DNA of 64,000 nucleotides from contig FLMG01003947.1 in the NCBI GenBank assembly GCA_900088475.1, forward strand, positions 7,152 to 71,151, read 5' to 3'. The position numbers were made by a program, and so were the translations under genes. The notes below the pieces were generated by a model. The model was not told where the DNA came from, did not search any database, and saw only the letters and a program-made list of their open reading frames with translations. Shown piece after piece: positions 22,197-33,195 of this stretch. Source of the DNA: Hyphochytrium catenoides (Eukaryota; Sar; Hyphochytriomycetes; Hyphochytriales; Hyphochytriaceae). The first letter of the stretch is position 1. Every line of letters begins with the position of its first letter.

Positions 22197-24330
22197 TCAT
22201 ACCTTAGGAATGCGGATCTCCATCACACCCTGAATAGTCCTCAGCTTGTCGCTAAGGCCCATCAACCTCATTCGCTGCATGTCAGGATCGAGGGCTAATA
22301 AGGTGCTTCTAGAGATCCCCACGAGAGTACAGAGGTACTGGAGGATTGGGCATATAGAGTTCGAACGGTGAGGTCCCAAGAAATAATATAGCAACAGGCC
22401 ATCAGAGGGCTCACCTCTTCGTCAAGAACAACCTCCTCAGTCGTCATGCCATTGTCAACTAGTACACAGAGCGATAGTGAAGCTAGATCGAACTTCACTC
22501 TACGTGAGATATAGGCCTGGAACCGGGAATAGGCTCGCGTTAGGCGATGTCAATTCATCACACGCTAGTCCTGAGCCTGGCCAAACCCAGCAAGTTACCT
22601 TGACTTTAACGATAGATCCTGCCGGAGACTTGCGGAGTTCGCTCAGACAGATCCAAGGTGGAATGACAGGTGACTTAGGCGGCTTTACATCGCGGCCAGC
22701 TTGCCCCACCTCTTCGTTATATTGCGCAGCAGAAGAGTAACCCCTTACAATCGATTTCTGGTTCGCTGCATAGGGAGCTATTGAGGAGTGCGTGGAAACT
22801 GTATCGTCCTCTTCGAAAAGATGGTCAATGCTAGCCTCTTCATCCGAAAGCACCAAGCCCGCTGTCTCCTCTAAGTCCACCATAGGGTGGCGCGGGTTTG
22901 GTTGCATTTCCTCGCCAGGTCTGTCCGGAGCTTCAGCTAAAGTTGGCTGGAGATTCGGACCTGAGTGGTCCCAGGTCGGCCGCTGTCCCACGCTGTTTCT
23001 ATTCTGTACGGAATCCCGCCGTTGTCTCCCAGTTGACTCTTGCTCCAAGCCCAGCAGATTGGGTTGGGGGTCTATGGACGGCACTGCGCTCTGGGCATTT
23101 CCGCTGGGCCTAGCTGACATCGCATCTATAGCTCGTCGAGTCGGCACAGGTGCAAGTGGAGCTCCTTGGCTATTGGCCAACACAGTGGGACCCAACGGGC
23201 CAACCGCAGCATTTACTTGATGATGCTGTTGTTGTCCTGGTCCTGACGGTAAGTCCTACGCAGTGGAGGTTAACGAAACTTCATCACGTGGCAATAACCT
23301 AGGCATCTTACCAGTCTTGGCGTTGCACTTCTAGTATACGTATGACCTGAGGCGTTATCCTCAGCATCCCTCTCGGATCTACTTCGCTTATTGCTATTGT
23401 CCAGGGGGACAGCCCGTAAAGGTCTAGGAGTAGCCTGGACCTGGTTCTGCGATGGTTGACCAGGCCTGTATGCACCATTGAGATATGCGGCCGAAGTGCG
23501 ATAATATAATGCTAATTCTTGCCTGCCAGACTCAAGCGTAGAACCGCCATTATCATTTTCAGAGCTGTCTTTGAAGCCACTGCCTATCATCCAGATCCTA
23601 TCAGGGGTTAGAAGGAGGAGGCCCCGTCGAATCAGGACCTTGGAGAGAAGGAACTGAGCCGAAAAGATAGGTGCACAGTCAGTATATTTGTAGAAGGATA
23701 GGATAACATCTCACTCAGCTGAGCTCACTTTGGCACCCGGGAGCACATTCGCGCCTATTGCTGGGATTGCTGCAAGCCTGTTGCGCTGCTTAGGAAGAGC
23801 TGTAAGCGTATCGTGGGAAAAAGAAGCCTTACTCGAGCCCAAAGACTTGTTGGACGCCATCCGTGAAAGCCAACATCAAAGTTCTTGACGTCTTGGTGAT
23901 ATCTTTCCTGCTTTCTAGCGGCTCGGAGATGTTTACTGCTTCTTCTAGCTATTCATTACCAAGCAGCTCGTCTGAGAGAAGACAGACAGGAGTCATATAA
24001 TTGCTGGTTTTCTACCTGAGCCACCAAAGGACCCTCTAGAACTCCTTCTTGTATCCCGGACACGTTAGGTGGCAAAGCGCCGCAGCCGGCGTCCTTGTAG
24101 TCACTGAGAAGGAACGCCTTATAGAGGTTTTCCAGCTGTCTGCAGGTACAAGAAGAGTCAGGCAGTCTGGCGAGCTATCAGCGAGGTTGAGCTTGCTGTT
24201 GCTGGTCAGACCTTGGGAGTCCCTGCATCTGAAGGTGCCGTAAAGTATTTCCAACCCATGCTTCTGTGACATAAATGCCCTTGGACTTCAGCTGCCCAAC
24301 CAGATGCTCGGTTGATGGCTCGGACAACAT
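22197..24330 (-). CDS. RMI1: RecQ-mediated genome instability protein 1 (RMI1)
   Basis: RMI1 is the OB-fold scaffold of the BLM/Sgs1-topoisomerase III complex, which dissolves double Holliday junctions. The start is ATG 24330: MLSEPSTEHLVGQLKSKGI, the N-terminal helical domain, then AWVGNTLRHLQMQGL. Next comes LYKAFLLSDYKDAGCGALPP (about 24110), the typical linker to the OB fold. TSRTLMLAFTDGVQQVFGLE (about 23850) and RLAAIPAIGANVLPGAK (about 23780) belong to OB1. LIRRGLLLLTPDRIWMIGSG (about 23600) closes it. A long polar linker (22700-23540) is followed by the C-terminal OB2: PWICLSELRKSPAGSIVKVK, then VKFDLASLSLCVLVDNGM, CTLVGISRSTLLAL and LRTIQGVMEIRIPKV, ending at 22197. This is the full-length animal/plant-type layout (N domain, OB1, OB2) rather than the short yeast form. 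Splice phases were not checked at every junction. Confidence 0.85.
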
Positions 24331-25082
24331 TCCTGTGTGTGCTGCTGCCTTTGCAGCTTGCCTCTTACATCCGGCCAAAAGGCACCATCTTGCCAGCGCC
24401 GACACTACGAGGGTAGACCTAATGTCGCTGGAATTCCCAGCCCATATCAAAGCATTGATGTAGGCGACTTGGAGAAATAGCCGTGAGCACAAGGGTTCTC
24501 CTAGCCCTCATGCATCCGCGGCGGGCCAGCAGGTCAGTGCTGCAGGTTCAGATCTGCACTTCAGAAGTTATTGAGGCTTTCATTGCAATCGTCCCCCAAG
24601 TAATCAACGAGGCCTTTTTGGCGCGTATTCCTGTTCATACACCACTATCACTTTCCTGTCTCTCATTCTGATAATCAGAAATCGTAATTACTGATATATC
24701 AAACGATGACTGCAGATAAACCCCAGGACAGAGAGGAGTTACAAAGTGCCAGAGAGCGGTTGTCCAGGAGGACCTCTTCCTCCTTACCCTCTCAACTATA
24801 AGGAGAGAAGCCTAGGATGGCAGTCCAGCGTCTTGGCTCTGGTCCTTTCCAGCTACAGCGCTTGATGGAAGCTGCACGAGCTGCGTGGGCAGCCATCGCT
24901 GGCAGGAAGGAGAGAGGTGATGGCGCAGTTCTATTTGCAGGGTAGAGTTATATCCTCAAAATACATGTTGAGCTGAATCCTCCTGATGTGCCTGGCGTTA
25001 TGTAGACAGGACATCACGCTATTGTTCCAAGAAGGTAGCACTCTATCTTATTCTGTCCTGCTTGTATTCACTCTCCTCTCTC

Positions 25083-25115
<33 letters not shown>

Positions 25116-25760
25116 GGGTCTCTCTTTCTCTCTTCCTCGCCAGTTTCGTGGCTCGCTCCTCATTGATTCTTTCTCTGGCTGTCGCCCCGTTTACACTCTC
25201 TTCAGTCCTATCCTTACCTTCTTTTCCTTTTCAATGTCTCTCTCTTTCATTCTCTCTTCTTCTCTCTTTTCATGGCGCGCTACTCATCAACCTCCCTCTG
25301 GCTATTTCCCATTCACGCATTGTTCGGCCCTTTCCTCTTCCTTTCTCTTTCCTCAGTCCGCATTAACTCTCGGGCTACTTATAGGGAAAAAATGGCCAAT
25401 TCATGACGGTCCAACAAAGTATATTTATAGCCTTCCATTAGAATGAACATTGGTTCTCTTAGGCGGTCTGACCTAATAATAAGTATTTGTATCCTGTTCG
25501 CTGCATGGATATTGTGAAAACCCTGCCCCTTGCCCACCAAGCTTGCGCCCGCAGTGACAAAGGGCGAAGCAGTCTCTGGCGGTTCTCATTCTTAATGCTA
25601 CCAAGCCATTGAAAGGACATCGTGCGTTGCGGCTATTGACATACATACTGATCTACAGACTCTACACCGCCACCTATCCTCAACCATAACTACTGTGCGC
25701 TGAGCCCCCAAGCATTGCCTACTTCTACTACCACAAGGACATCCTTAGGATCTCCGAACC
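24331..25760. other. Intergenic region, pyrimidine-rich in its second half
   Basis: A 42-codon ATG frame at 24817-24945 (MAVQRLGSGPFQLQRLMEAA...) is the only plausible small ORF and is unrecognised. From about 25075 to 25370 the + strand is a CT-rich tract. Open frames there are Ser/Leu-only artefacts. Confidence 0.35.
25076..25125. repeat. CT-rich microsatellite
   Basis: Runs of CTCTCT are interrupted by single changes. It is part of a longer pyrimidine-biased region and has no coding signal. Confidence 0.85.
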
Positions 25761-26036
25761 ATGAACTCTCACGCCCCGTCACTAACTGTGCTTGTCAACC
25801 ATACAAAGAAGAATATTGGAACCCTGATGCGTGGACTCCTCACCCCCGAGGAAGATAATCAACCCATCCAAAAAGTGCCACTTCCACCTTGCTGCCAGAA
25901 ACCAAGTCCCATCGCATCCAGTCCAAAGAACCTCAACAACAAAGTCGGTCTCGCAGATTTGAAACGACCGAACGGAAGCATTGAAAGAGCTGTAGAGCTA
26001 GCCAATCGCCCAAGAATTGAAGAGCTGGATGACTAG
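25761..26036 (+). CDS. Small hypothetical protein (91 aa)
   Basis: A complete ATG-to-TAG frame begins MNSHAPSLTVLVNHTKKNIG and ends IEELDD. It is polar and Pro/Lys/Asn-rich, with a Cys pair (PPCCQKP) and no membrane segment or known motif. It might be a single-exon gene or one exon of a larger gene, since it sits alone between RMI1 and BET1. Codon content looks less repetitive than the surrounding DNA, which is the main reason for listing it. Confidence 0.35.
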   Translation: MNSHAPSLTVLVNHTKKNIGTLMRGLLTPEEDNQPIQKVPLPPCCQKPSPIASSPKNLNNKVGLADLKRPNGSIERAVELANRPRIEELDD

Positions 26037-26695
26037 AAAGAATGAAGTCCTTACGAAGGGCATCAGTTAGTTAGCTTTCCACATGTATTTATTCTAATGA
26101 CTATGATAATGGTCCGCGATTGTGTCTGAGAGACAAGAGTGAGCTTTACCTGTAGACAGCTTATCAAAAATATTTAAAGAGTTGCGTAGAGCTAGTTACA
26201 AGGCTGTCTATTATTTTATTGCGAGGGTCGTGTCTCCCCACCAGCCAGCTCAATGCCTGAAACAATGAAGCACCGGCTGAGGTTATGCATCTTAAGCCGA
26301 GGTAAGTCAAACATCAGCGCGTCAAGAGACCGCTACACGCCGCTCTACCATCTAAAGCAGACGTTGTAAAGAAATAGATATTGGAGAAGGGCTGCGCTCA
26401 AAGCTCAGGTTGAAGCCTCACAGTCACAGTCATAGTATCTTCCGGCTGTTTGCCTCGACCGCGGTTCAGCTGGTAAGGTCTAGTCAATATCGCTGTACCA
26501 GCAGTGTTCAGGGACTTTCGTTGCGCCTCACGCGAGTTCCAGCACAGCCATTGGGAGAGAAAGCATCAGTAATAACCCCCACACATAGCTGAAGATATCT
26601 GGCAGACCCTGCAACACGGGATAGTTCCTTGCCAGCGGTTAGGTGGAGGACTTAAAAGGTTTAACGTTTGCTCTATTCACTCAGTCTCAGTCTCC
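26037..26695. other. Intergenic region
   Basis: No gene is recognised between the small ORF and the 3' end of the BET1-like gene. It includes the likely 3' UTR of the latter. Confidence 0.35.
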
Positions 26696-27271
26696 TCATT
26701 TAGCCTTCATTGTCCAATATATAAGAAAGAACACGAACACCACGAAGAAGGCTAAATATATCATGTGCTTGCCACCGCCAGACTGAAGCATTGAGTTCAT
26801 CTTCTTCAACGTATTGCCTAGAAGCCCTCCTGCGCTATCGAAATCCGAACTCTATCATTGGAATCGAAGTCAGATCAGTGAGACCAAACACCATAGGAGG
26901 GCTCAGAACTGCTGCTCACCATGCCATCCAGAAACTTGTTTTGAGACACTATTTCCGTGTTGATGTCAAGCGTCAGCTGTATTAAAGAAGCCAGAACGAC
27001 TCAGGTACTGTCGTGTCATTGCCAGAGGAGTGCTACTATACCTGTTTTAAAGAAGAGACTTGGTTGTGAAGTGCACTCAGCTCCCTGTTGTTCTGCTCCT
27101 CAAACAGATTCCTCGTCTGCTCAGCGTGCGCATCATTGCTTGGCAGGGGTCCATAAGCTGGACGCTGTGAAGCGATCAAGTGAGCACCATCACCTACAGG
27201 ATTCCAATGTTGCTGCAATCACTCACAGTGCCCCTGTTGCCAAAGAGGCTTTCTCGGTTCCTGTGCGTCAT
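26696..27271 (-). CDS. BET1: BET1-like Qc-SNARE
   Basis: BET1 is the ER-Golgi Qc-SNARE. Four exons fit in phase. ATG 27271 encodes MTHRNRESLFGNRGT, with the donor GTGAGT at 27226. The second exon starts at 27164 with RPAYGPLPSNDAHAEQTRNL and holds the SNARE N-terminal half (NNRELSALHNQVSSLKQ). LTLDINTEIVSQNKFLDGM then carries the central-layer glutamine (VSQN). The last exon reads SSDFDSAGGLLGNTLKKMN, then the tail anchor MIYLAFFVVFVFFLIYWTMK, and ends at TGA. The SNARE heptads, the FDSAGGLLG signature and the C-terminal anchor with the IYW motif match BET1. Length (about 125 residues) is normal. The first ATG was chosen because it alone gives consistent splice phase. Confidence 0.9.
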
Positions 27272-28089
27272 ATGCGGGTGCTGATGCATCAGCTATCTAT
27301 AAAGCCTAGGTGCCGCAGGACGCCAAGGAGGGAGCTTCTGGCAGTTTTTTAGCCGAAACGCTGCGCTAGCTACTACGAGCTTCCACCCAAGATAAGCCTC
27401 ACTTATATAAGTCAACTCTTCTGTCCTTCGGACGCTGACTCAATAACTCAGCTACTCTATAGACGTGGAACAGACAATCTGGTGATTATTCCTTTCATAA
27501 GAGCTTCCGCATGGTCGGGCTTTGTGTTGACGCTAATGATCATAAGAAAGTTCGATAGTTCTATGCAGAACCTCTGTCTCGCAATGCTACTCTTGAAGCT
27601 TTTTGCCATAAAATAAACATTTTACAGGTAAGCACCTACACTGCCCCATGTGCTGTGCAAGCAGCTGTGCTTTTGTCTGTGAACCTTTTCTTTGATCTGC
27701 CGCTATGAAATCAAAAGAGTCTGATCCCGTGTTAGTTACTGGCCCATTGGTTATCATTCAAAATAGTTTTGTCAGTTCCAGTTTGCGCCGCTCAGACTTC
27801 AACACTGCACTTGACCAGCTCCATGAGCGGCCAAAGCGAGGCGGCACGATGTAGGTTCTCCAGCAGCATGGCTTCAAGGCACAAATATTAGGGCGTGGAA
27901 GCCGCGACTGTCTTCGGTCTTGCTGTTGGATGCGGCTTCGTACTGGTTATGAGGCAGAAGATGGCATGTGCTCCTCGAAGGTACCGGAAGGTAGGAGAGA
28001 AATAGACGTGGATTACCAGGGATGGATCCGGCACATGTAGTCTAGTCTGGAGAAGAAAATGGTGCTGTTGAGTAGAGATAAAGTCCGAG
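27272..28089. other. Region upstream of the phosphatase, possible 5' exons
   Basis: One frame (about 27892-27990), after a possible acceptor, reads GVEAATVFGLAVGCGFVLVM and RQKMACAPRRYRK, which looks like a single membrane segment followed by basic residues. It ends at a GTAGG donor and could join the phosphatase exon starting at 28090. Phase to any upstream ATG (27705, 27823) did not work, so this is only a candidate N-terminal anchor. Confidence 0.3.
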
Positions 28090-31000
28090 CATAAGGGAGA
28101 ACTGGAAGCTGCTGCAGCAGCAGCGGCAGCTCTGGAGAGGGCACCTTATTCTGGCCGTGAGATCCATGTCCACCTAAAGACTCGGGACATACTTGGCCAT
28201 CTATTTGGCTTCTCTCCTTTCCGTAGCGCTGCTGCTCATAAGCTTGAAGTCTGTATGCTTGTGACGCATCTCCTCAACGAGATGGATCCCGCTAAGACTG
28301 AAGCTCCGTCCTCAGCCACCGCTCTTGAGCTTAAGGAGTCACAGCTTGAGCCTCTTACCCCATCCAGCGAAAACAAGCCGAAGTCAGTCACCATTCAGGC
28401 TCCAGTTAGGCCAATGAACCTCCACAGGTTGTCTGCACTAGCTAGGGCAAGTCCACACTGCCGTCCCTACTGACATTGTACTTGCAGCTCTATCAACGGC
28501 GAGATAAGAGTCGCAGAGGCGTCGAGCTTTATGGACGATGTTTATTCAGCGAGCCGCGGCCTCCAAGTACCTCGGACTCCCATCGCAGCAGCCATTTTGA
28601 AGGATCCGGCAGTTTTGAAAGATCTCTTCCTGAAGACCTCAGGTGTGGTTGCAGAGCACGAGAAGCAGATTCGCTCACTGTTCAGAAAGCTGTGTGAAGA
28701 GGATTCGAAGGTGGGAACTTGTTCATGCCTTTGATTGGCAGTTTCCTCAGGCCTTGTCTTAGAGACCTAGGACCTGCTCTCTTCTTTTCAATCTAAACCT
28801 TATACCACTTAGGTAACTTTTGGAGAGCCGACGCGGATGGCTTACTCTACCTTCGTGAGGTTTATACTCTCCAGCCAGAACGAGCCCGACGAAGTTCCGC
28901 TGTTTTTCAACGCTATGTCACGTCCTCTTGGGGGAAACGTGATAAATGTCCCGCCTTCAGCCCGGCAGATCCCTTCAATGACGCTATCAGAAGACGATTT
29001 TGTCCTTGGAATAGCGGTTACCGATCCATGGACTCCCCACGAAGGGTTGTCTGGCATTGTCCGCTTAGCTTCAATCTTCAGCGCTTATGATACAGACGGG
29101 GATGGAGTCTTAGACGTCTCAGGTGGGCGTAAATTGATCTCTTATCGTTGTACGGCTGAAAGACGGGGTGTGCCATTCTTCTTTCATCCACGATGACGCC
29201 ATCATCCTCATACGCGGCTATCATATCCCACCGCTGGTTGCGTGACCACCCTATAGAAGCGGACTCTTAGTATCCCATGTGCCTGTCTCTATGTGGAGTG
29301 ATTCTCTCGTCTCTGTGGAGCAATTTGCTACTACGTTCTAATCTGACACTCTCCCGTCATTTTTGAGTAGATTTCCTGACAATGATACGACATATCAGAA
29401 GAGCAAAGGCTGAGAGCACTGCTCAAAGAGCTGTTGTCAAGGCTGGAAAGATGGTCGCCGCCAACATCTCTACGTCCATTGAAAATGGTATCACGAAGTT
29501 TGACTTCGTTCGGATGGTTCTGGACGAAACCTTACAAGGCACAGAGAACCTTCTTCGGCTTAGAAAATCCCCATTCAGGGAGCAAGCGGATTGTGTGAGG
29601 GGCCTCTCGGTCGCTGAGCTAGAGCTAGAAGTTAGGGGAAAAGATGCCTCTCCAGCCCTGCCAAAGGCCCCTCTTACGAGAGAAGAACGCCGTCAGAGGT
29701 TTAAACGCCGTAGAAGCTTTAAGTGCGAGAACTTCACGGATGATGATCTCCAAATATTGGACATGAACGTTCATGACCTAGGAAAAGGGGAAGGACCGTC
29801 AAAGAAGCTAAAAATTTCGGATTTTGCGCTTCCTCGTTCTGCAACGGAGTCTATGCTGGGAGAACTGCCACAGAGTAAGGCTATGAAGCACTTTTGTCTT
29901 GTCTTATCATTCTTCCATTTGTCAATAATTCGCTTCTTTGGTGTAACCCTTCTTAATCCCTTATCATTCTTGTCTTTTATTTCACTGCTATCAATGGGAG
30001 ATCTTACCCTTTTTGTCACCCTTGCATTGTTAGATGCCAATCAAGAAGTTATGGACCAGGAGGCGCCGAAAGTGTTAACATTCCTACTCAACCCTAAGGG
30101 TGACCCAAACTTCTGCAACTGGAAAGAAGAGGAGTCTTCTCCTTGCATTGAAATGCAAGAGGAAGGACCTAGACTCGTTCCTGACAAGTCTCGACTTCGA
30201 AAGGTGCTAGTAGTTCCTGAGCCAAATGCAAAGAACTTTGGCAACGCGATAAGGTAACCGCAGGTTCATGCCATATAAACTGACTTCCGCCAGTATCTGG
30301 TCAGAAAGCGCTAACCTTCTCCCTCAGGTATCTGGCTGATAAATGCGCCAAGCTTTGTCAAGAGGAGGAACGGGTCCTCCAGCTGTCGTCACCGGTAAGT
30401 ATTGTTAGGGACATTCAAAATGCATGACTTCGAGAAGTGTTTTAACGACAAAGATAAGGGTCAAAGCTACGCTCGAGAGCTAGCAACCCGCGACTGTAGA
30501 AGGGATGGGGAATGCAGTGACGTCCTTCTGATCTATCTGGCGACTTTTCAAGGTCGTCAGTGCAGTAGTTCTGAATATTTAGACCAATTGCTGCAGCGAC
30601 AGGCGGCGAGGGATGATAGAGAGACTTGCAGGAGCTGATAAAGTCTTCCATTCTAATTCAGGTGTATGTCTTTGGCGATTTGCATGGGAACATGCAAGAC
30701 CTGGCGTGGCTTGGTGAAAAGTTATGGCCTTTAGGTCCCGTTCATACGGCTGGAAAGTTCCTATTTCTGGTATGATAGAATCTCAATGAGAAACCTAGGA
30801 CATGCTCTGATTTCTCCGTCACGTACTTTTGCTTCACGGTGTTTCAGACTCCCCTTTTCCACATTCTGCACACTTATCCTCGCTCCTCTACCAATATCAT
30901 ACTTCTCTCTCTCCATCTGTCTTTGCTTTCCTCTCTTCGGAATCGTTCATCTTTGAGGTCCTTGCCTTCTAATCTCCTTTCTTATTCCGTCCTGGAGGGC

Positions 31001-31858
31001 GATTATGTTGATAGGGGGCCGAACTCTCTAGAGGTAATCGCGTACCTCTTCTCTCTGAAGCTGATGGCTCCATACAAGGTGTACCTTCTGAGAGGCAATC
31101 ACGAACATCGTGCCATGAATGGAAGACGAACGCCGGACTCATTGCTTTCTCAGTGCTGCCGACTTCTCGGTCTAAGGGAAGGAATAGTACTCTGGGAAGC
31201 CATCAATAATGCATTTGATACTCTTCCACTGGCGGCAATTGTGGATGGCCACCTCTTTGCTTCACACGGTGGTGTACCCCGTAAAGCTATGGACAAGTAT
31301 TCTCCCATGAATAACTCAGCACCAAGCACTGATACCAATAGTGCTGCTACGAAGGAAAAAGAAGATGAGCAGCCAGTAGACGATGTATTGGAGGCCATCT
31401 TGTGCATCCCGAAGGTTCTTCGCTCCACTCTTAACGGAGCTTTTGATGCAATGACCACTTCAGATATACAGCAGCAGCTGGCCAGAGACCTGATGTGGGG
31501 CGATCCAGCTACTCCTGAGCAGGTTTCTTTATTGGATGAGGACGGATTTTTGTCGTGTGAAGACCCACGGTTAGCAAATGAGCCTCGAGGAGGGGCTCTG
31601 CGTCCAAGATACCTGGCTTTCGGTATGAGGGCTCTAGACTTCTTCAACCGCCAGTATCAGATAACCCATATGTTGCGGGGACATTCTGTCAAAGCCACTG
31701 GGTTAGGTCTGCAACACGGAGCGCGAGTCGTGACAATTTTTTCAGACTCGATGGACCACCACGTCCGAGGCCGCTGCGGCTGGGTGCTCATAGAAGAAAG
31801 ACAAGGTGTAAGACACAAGGTGCACCTACATGTTGGAGGACCTACGTCTGACTCGTAG
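28090..31858 (+). CDS. EF-hand-containing PPP-family Ser/Thr phosphatase
   Basis: A calcium-regulated protein phosphatase is likely. The 5' exon has a poly-Ala run (ELEAAAAAAAALERAPYSGR). It joins in phase 2 at donor CACAG|GTTGTC (about 28430) to SSINGEIRVAEASSFMDDV. An EF-hand-like array follows, with one canonical loop DTDGDGVLDVSEF split by an intron (29121/29371). After a charged region (ERRQRFKRRRSFKCE) comes the catalytic core: VYVFGDLHGNMQDLAWLGEK (30662), GDYVDRGPNSLEV (31001), LLRGNHEHRAMNG (31087), LFASHGGVPR (31253) and MLRGHSVKATGLGL (31672). All metal ligands (D-x-H, GDxVDRG, GNHE, two later His) are present. An acidic insertion (31290-31400) precedes the second half. The EF hand lies N-terminal, the reverse of metazoan PPEF and as in protist EF-hand phosphatases. 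The true start codon is unresolved. Confidence 0.85.
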
Positions 31859-32554
31859 AGGTAGAATTAAATTGGATTTGCTGGTTGCTAGAGGTATAGT
31901 GCCACAGGTAACCATGTGGATCCCATAGAGACATAGACAGTAAATTTGCCTGTATTCATTATTGTAAGTAACAGAGCGTTCATTCTAGGTCCTAAGAGTC
32001 TTTTGGCAATGGTGGTCATCTGCCATTTCAGGCTTCATATGAAAAAATGCTAAGACTAAGGACTACGCTGCCTTACCGCAGTCATTCTTGTGCAAGCTGA
32101 CTGCAGTTGTTGACTACTACGAACCACTTACGGTTCCCTGGCATACTTGTTTGCTCCAAGATCTCTTAGCCACGTGCAACAGGAAGCTAGCTCCGAGAAT
32201 ATATGCTCGGATAAAAGCCTTGCAGGTACCACTGTTCGCTAAAGCAATCATATTTACCTAGAGTTAGCAACATGAACTGGCTAACCCTTCACTCTGACCT
32301 TGCGCTTCAAAGGAATCACTCTTGTATCTGTCATTACGTCATCATTTCGTCAAGGCTCGGCCGAGATCTTGCTCTTGATCAAGAAGTGGTGAATCCCTCC
32401 AGCAATTTTATGGAAAGATGGCACCACTGACACCCTTCCTCCAAAGAAGTCTAAGATGGGCTAAAATAACGTGGTCGCTGACATGAGGAAACAGGCTTCA
32501 ACAAGAAGAGAGCCTTCATTCGTCGACTGAGGTAGGTAGGCAAATCCTCGTCAT
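31859..32554. other. Intergenic region
   Basis: No gene is recognised between the phosphatase stop and the minisatellite. The first part is presumably its 3' UTR. Confidence 0.35.
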
Positions 32555-33195
32555 TTGCTGGACAGCCGTGGCACTGGACACCAGAGGAGCACCCACTCGT
32601 CAATTAACCTAGGATATTCTTCGACAAAGTGAATAGCTGTAGTTGATGGGCCGAGAGCAGAGCAAGTCTTTCTCCTTGATGGACAGCTGTGGCGCTGAAC
32701 ACCAAAGCGGCACCCCACTCGTCTACCCATCGAAGGGTTGTCTGACATAGTGACTCGCTCTTGTTGATGGGCCAAGNNNNNNNNNNNNNNNNNNNNNNNN
32801 NNNNNNNNNNNNNNNNNNNNNNNNNNNNNNNNNNNNNNNNNNNNNNNNNNNNNNNNNNNNNNNNNNNNNNNNNNNNNNNNNNNNNNNNNNNNNNNNNNNN
32901 NNNNNNNNNNNNNNNNNNNNNNNNNNNNNNNNNNNNNNNNNNNNNNNNNNNNNNNNNNNNNNNNNNNNNNNNNNNNNNNNNNNNNNNNNNNNNNNNNNNN
33001 NNNNNNNNNNNNNNNNNNNNNNNNNNNNNNNNNNNNNNNNNNNNNNNNNNNNNNNNNNNNNNTCTCTCCTTGATGGACAGCTGTGGCACTGGACACAGGA
33101 GCGGCACCCACTTGTCTACCCATCGAAGGTATTGTCTGACATAGTGATTCGCTGTTGTTGATGGGCCGAGAGGAGAGCAAGTCTCTCTCCTTGAT
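32555..33195. repeat. Minisatellite with 121-bp unit, interrupted by an N gap
   Basis: Units begin with TTGATGGACAGCTGTGG (first copy TTGCTGGACAGCCGTGG) at 32555, 32676, 33070 and a truncated one at 33191. Adjacent starts are 121 bp apart on both sides of the gap. Copies share GGCACCCACTCGTC, TACCCATCGAAGG and GTTGATGGGCC with scattered substitutions. The first copy is the most diverged. As 121 is not a multiple of three the array cannot encode a peptide repeat in one frame, and the long open frames across it are created by the Ns. Confidence 0.9.
32777..33062. other. Assembly gap (286 N) inside the minisatellite
   Basis: The undetermined run begins and ends within repeat copies, so it is a typical repeat-induced assembly break. 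Confidence 0.99.

Noticed and set aside
22340-22360. tRNA B-box-like GTTCGAAC
   Set aside because: No A box, acceptor stem or anticodon arm at the right spacing. It lies in an RMI1 intron. The similar match near 59640 fails for the same reason.
28440-28486. GC-AG intron (AGG|GCAAGT) in the phosphatase gene
   Set aside because: The resulting phase reads an Arg-rich shadow frame. The GTTGTC donor at about 28431 gives phase 2 and joins to the EF-hand frame that continues correctly downstream.
32555-33195. CRISPR array
   Set aside because: Units are contiguous 121-bp tandem copies without unique spacers, and the genome is eukaryotic.
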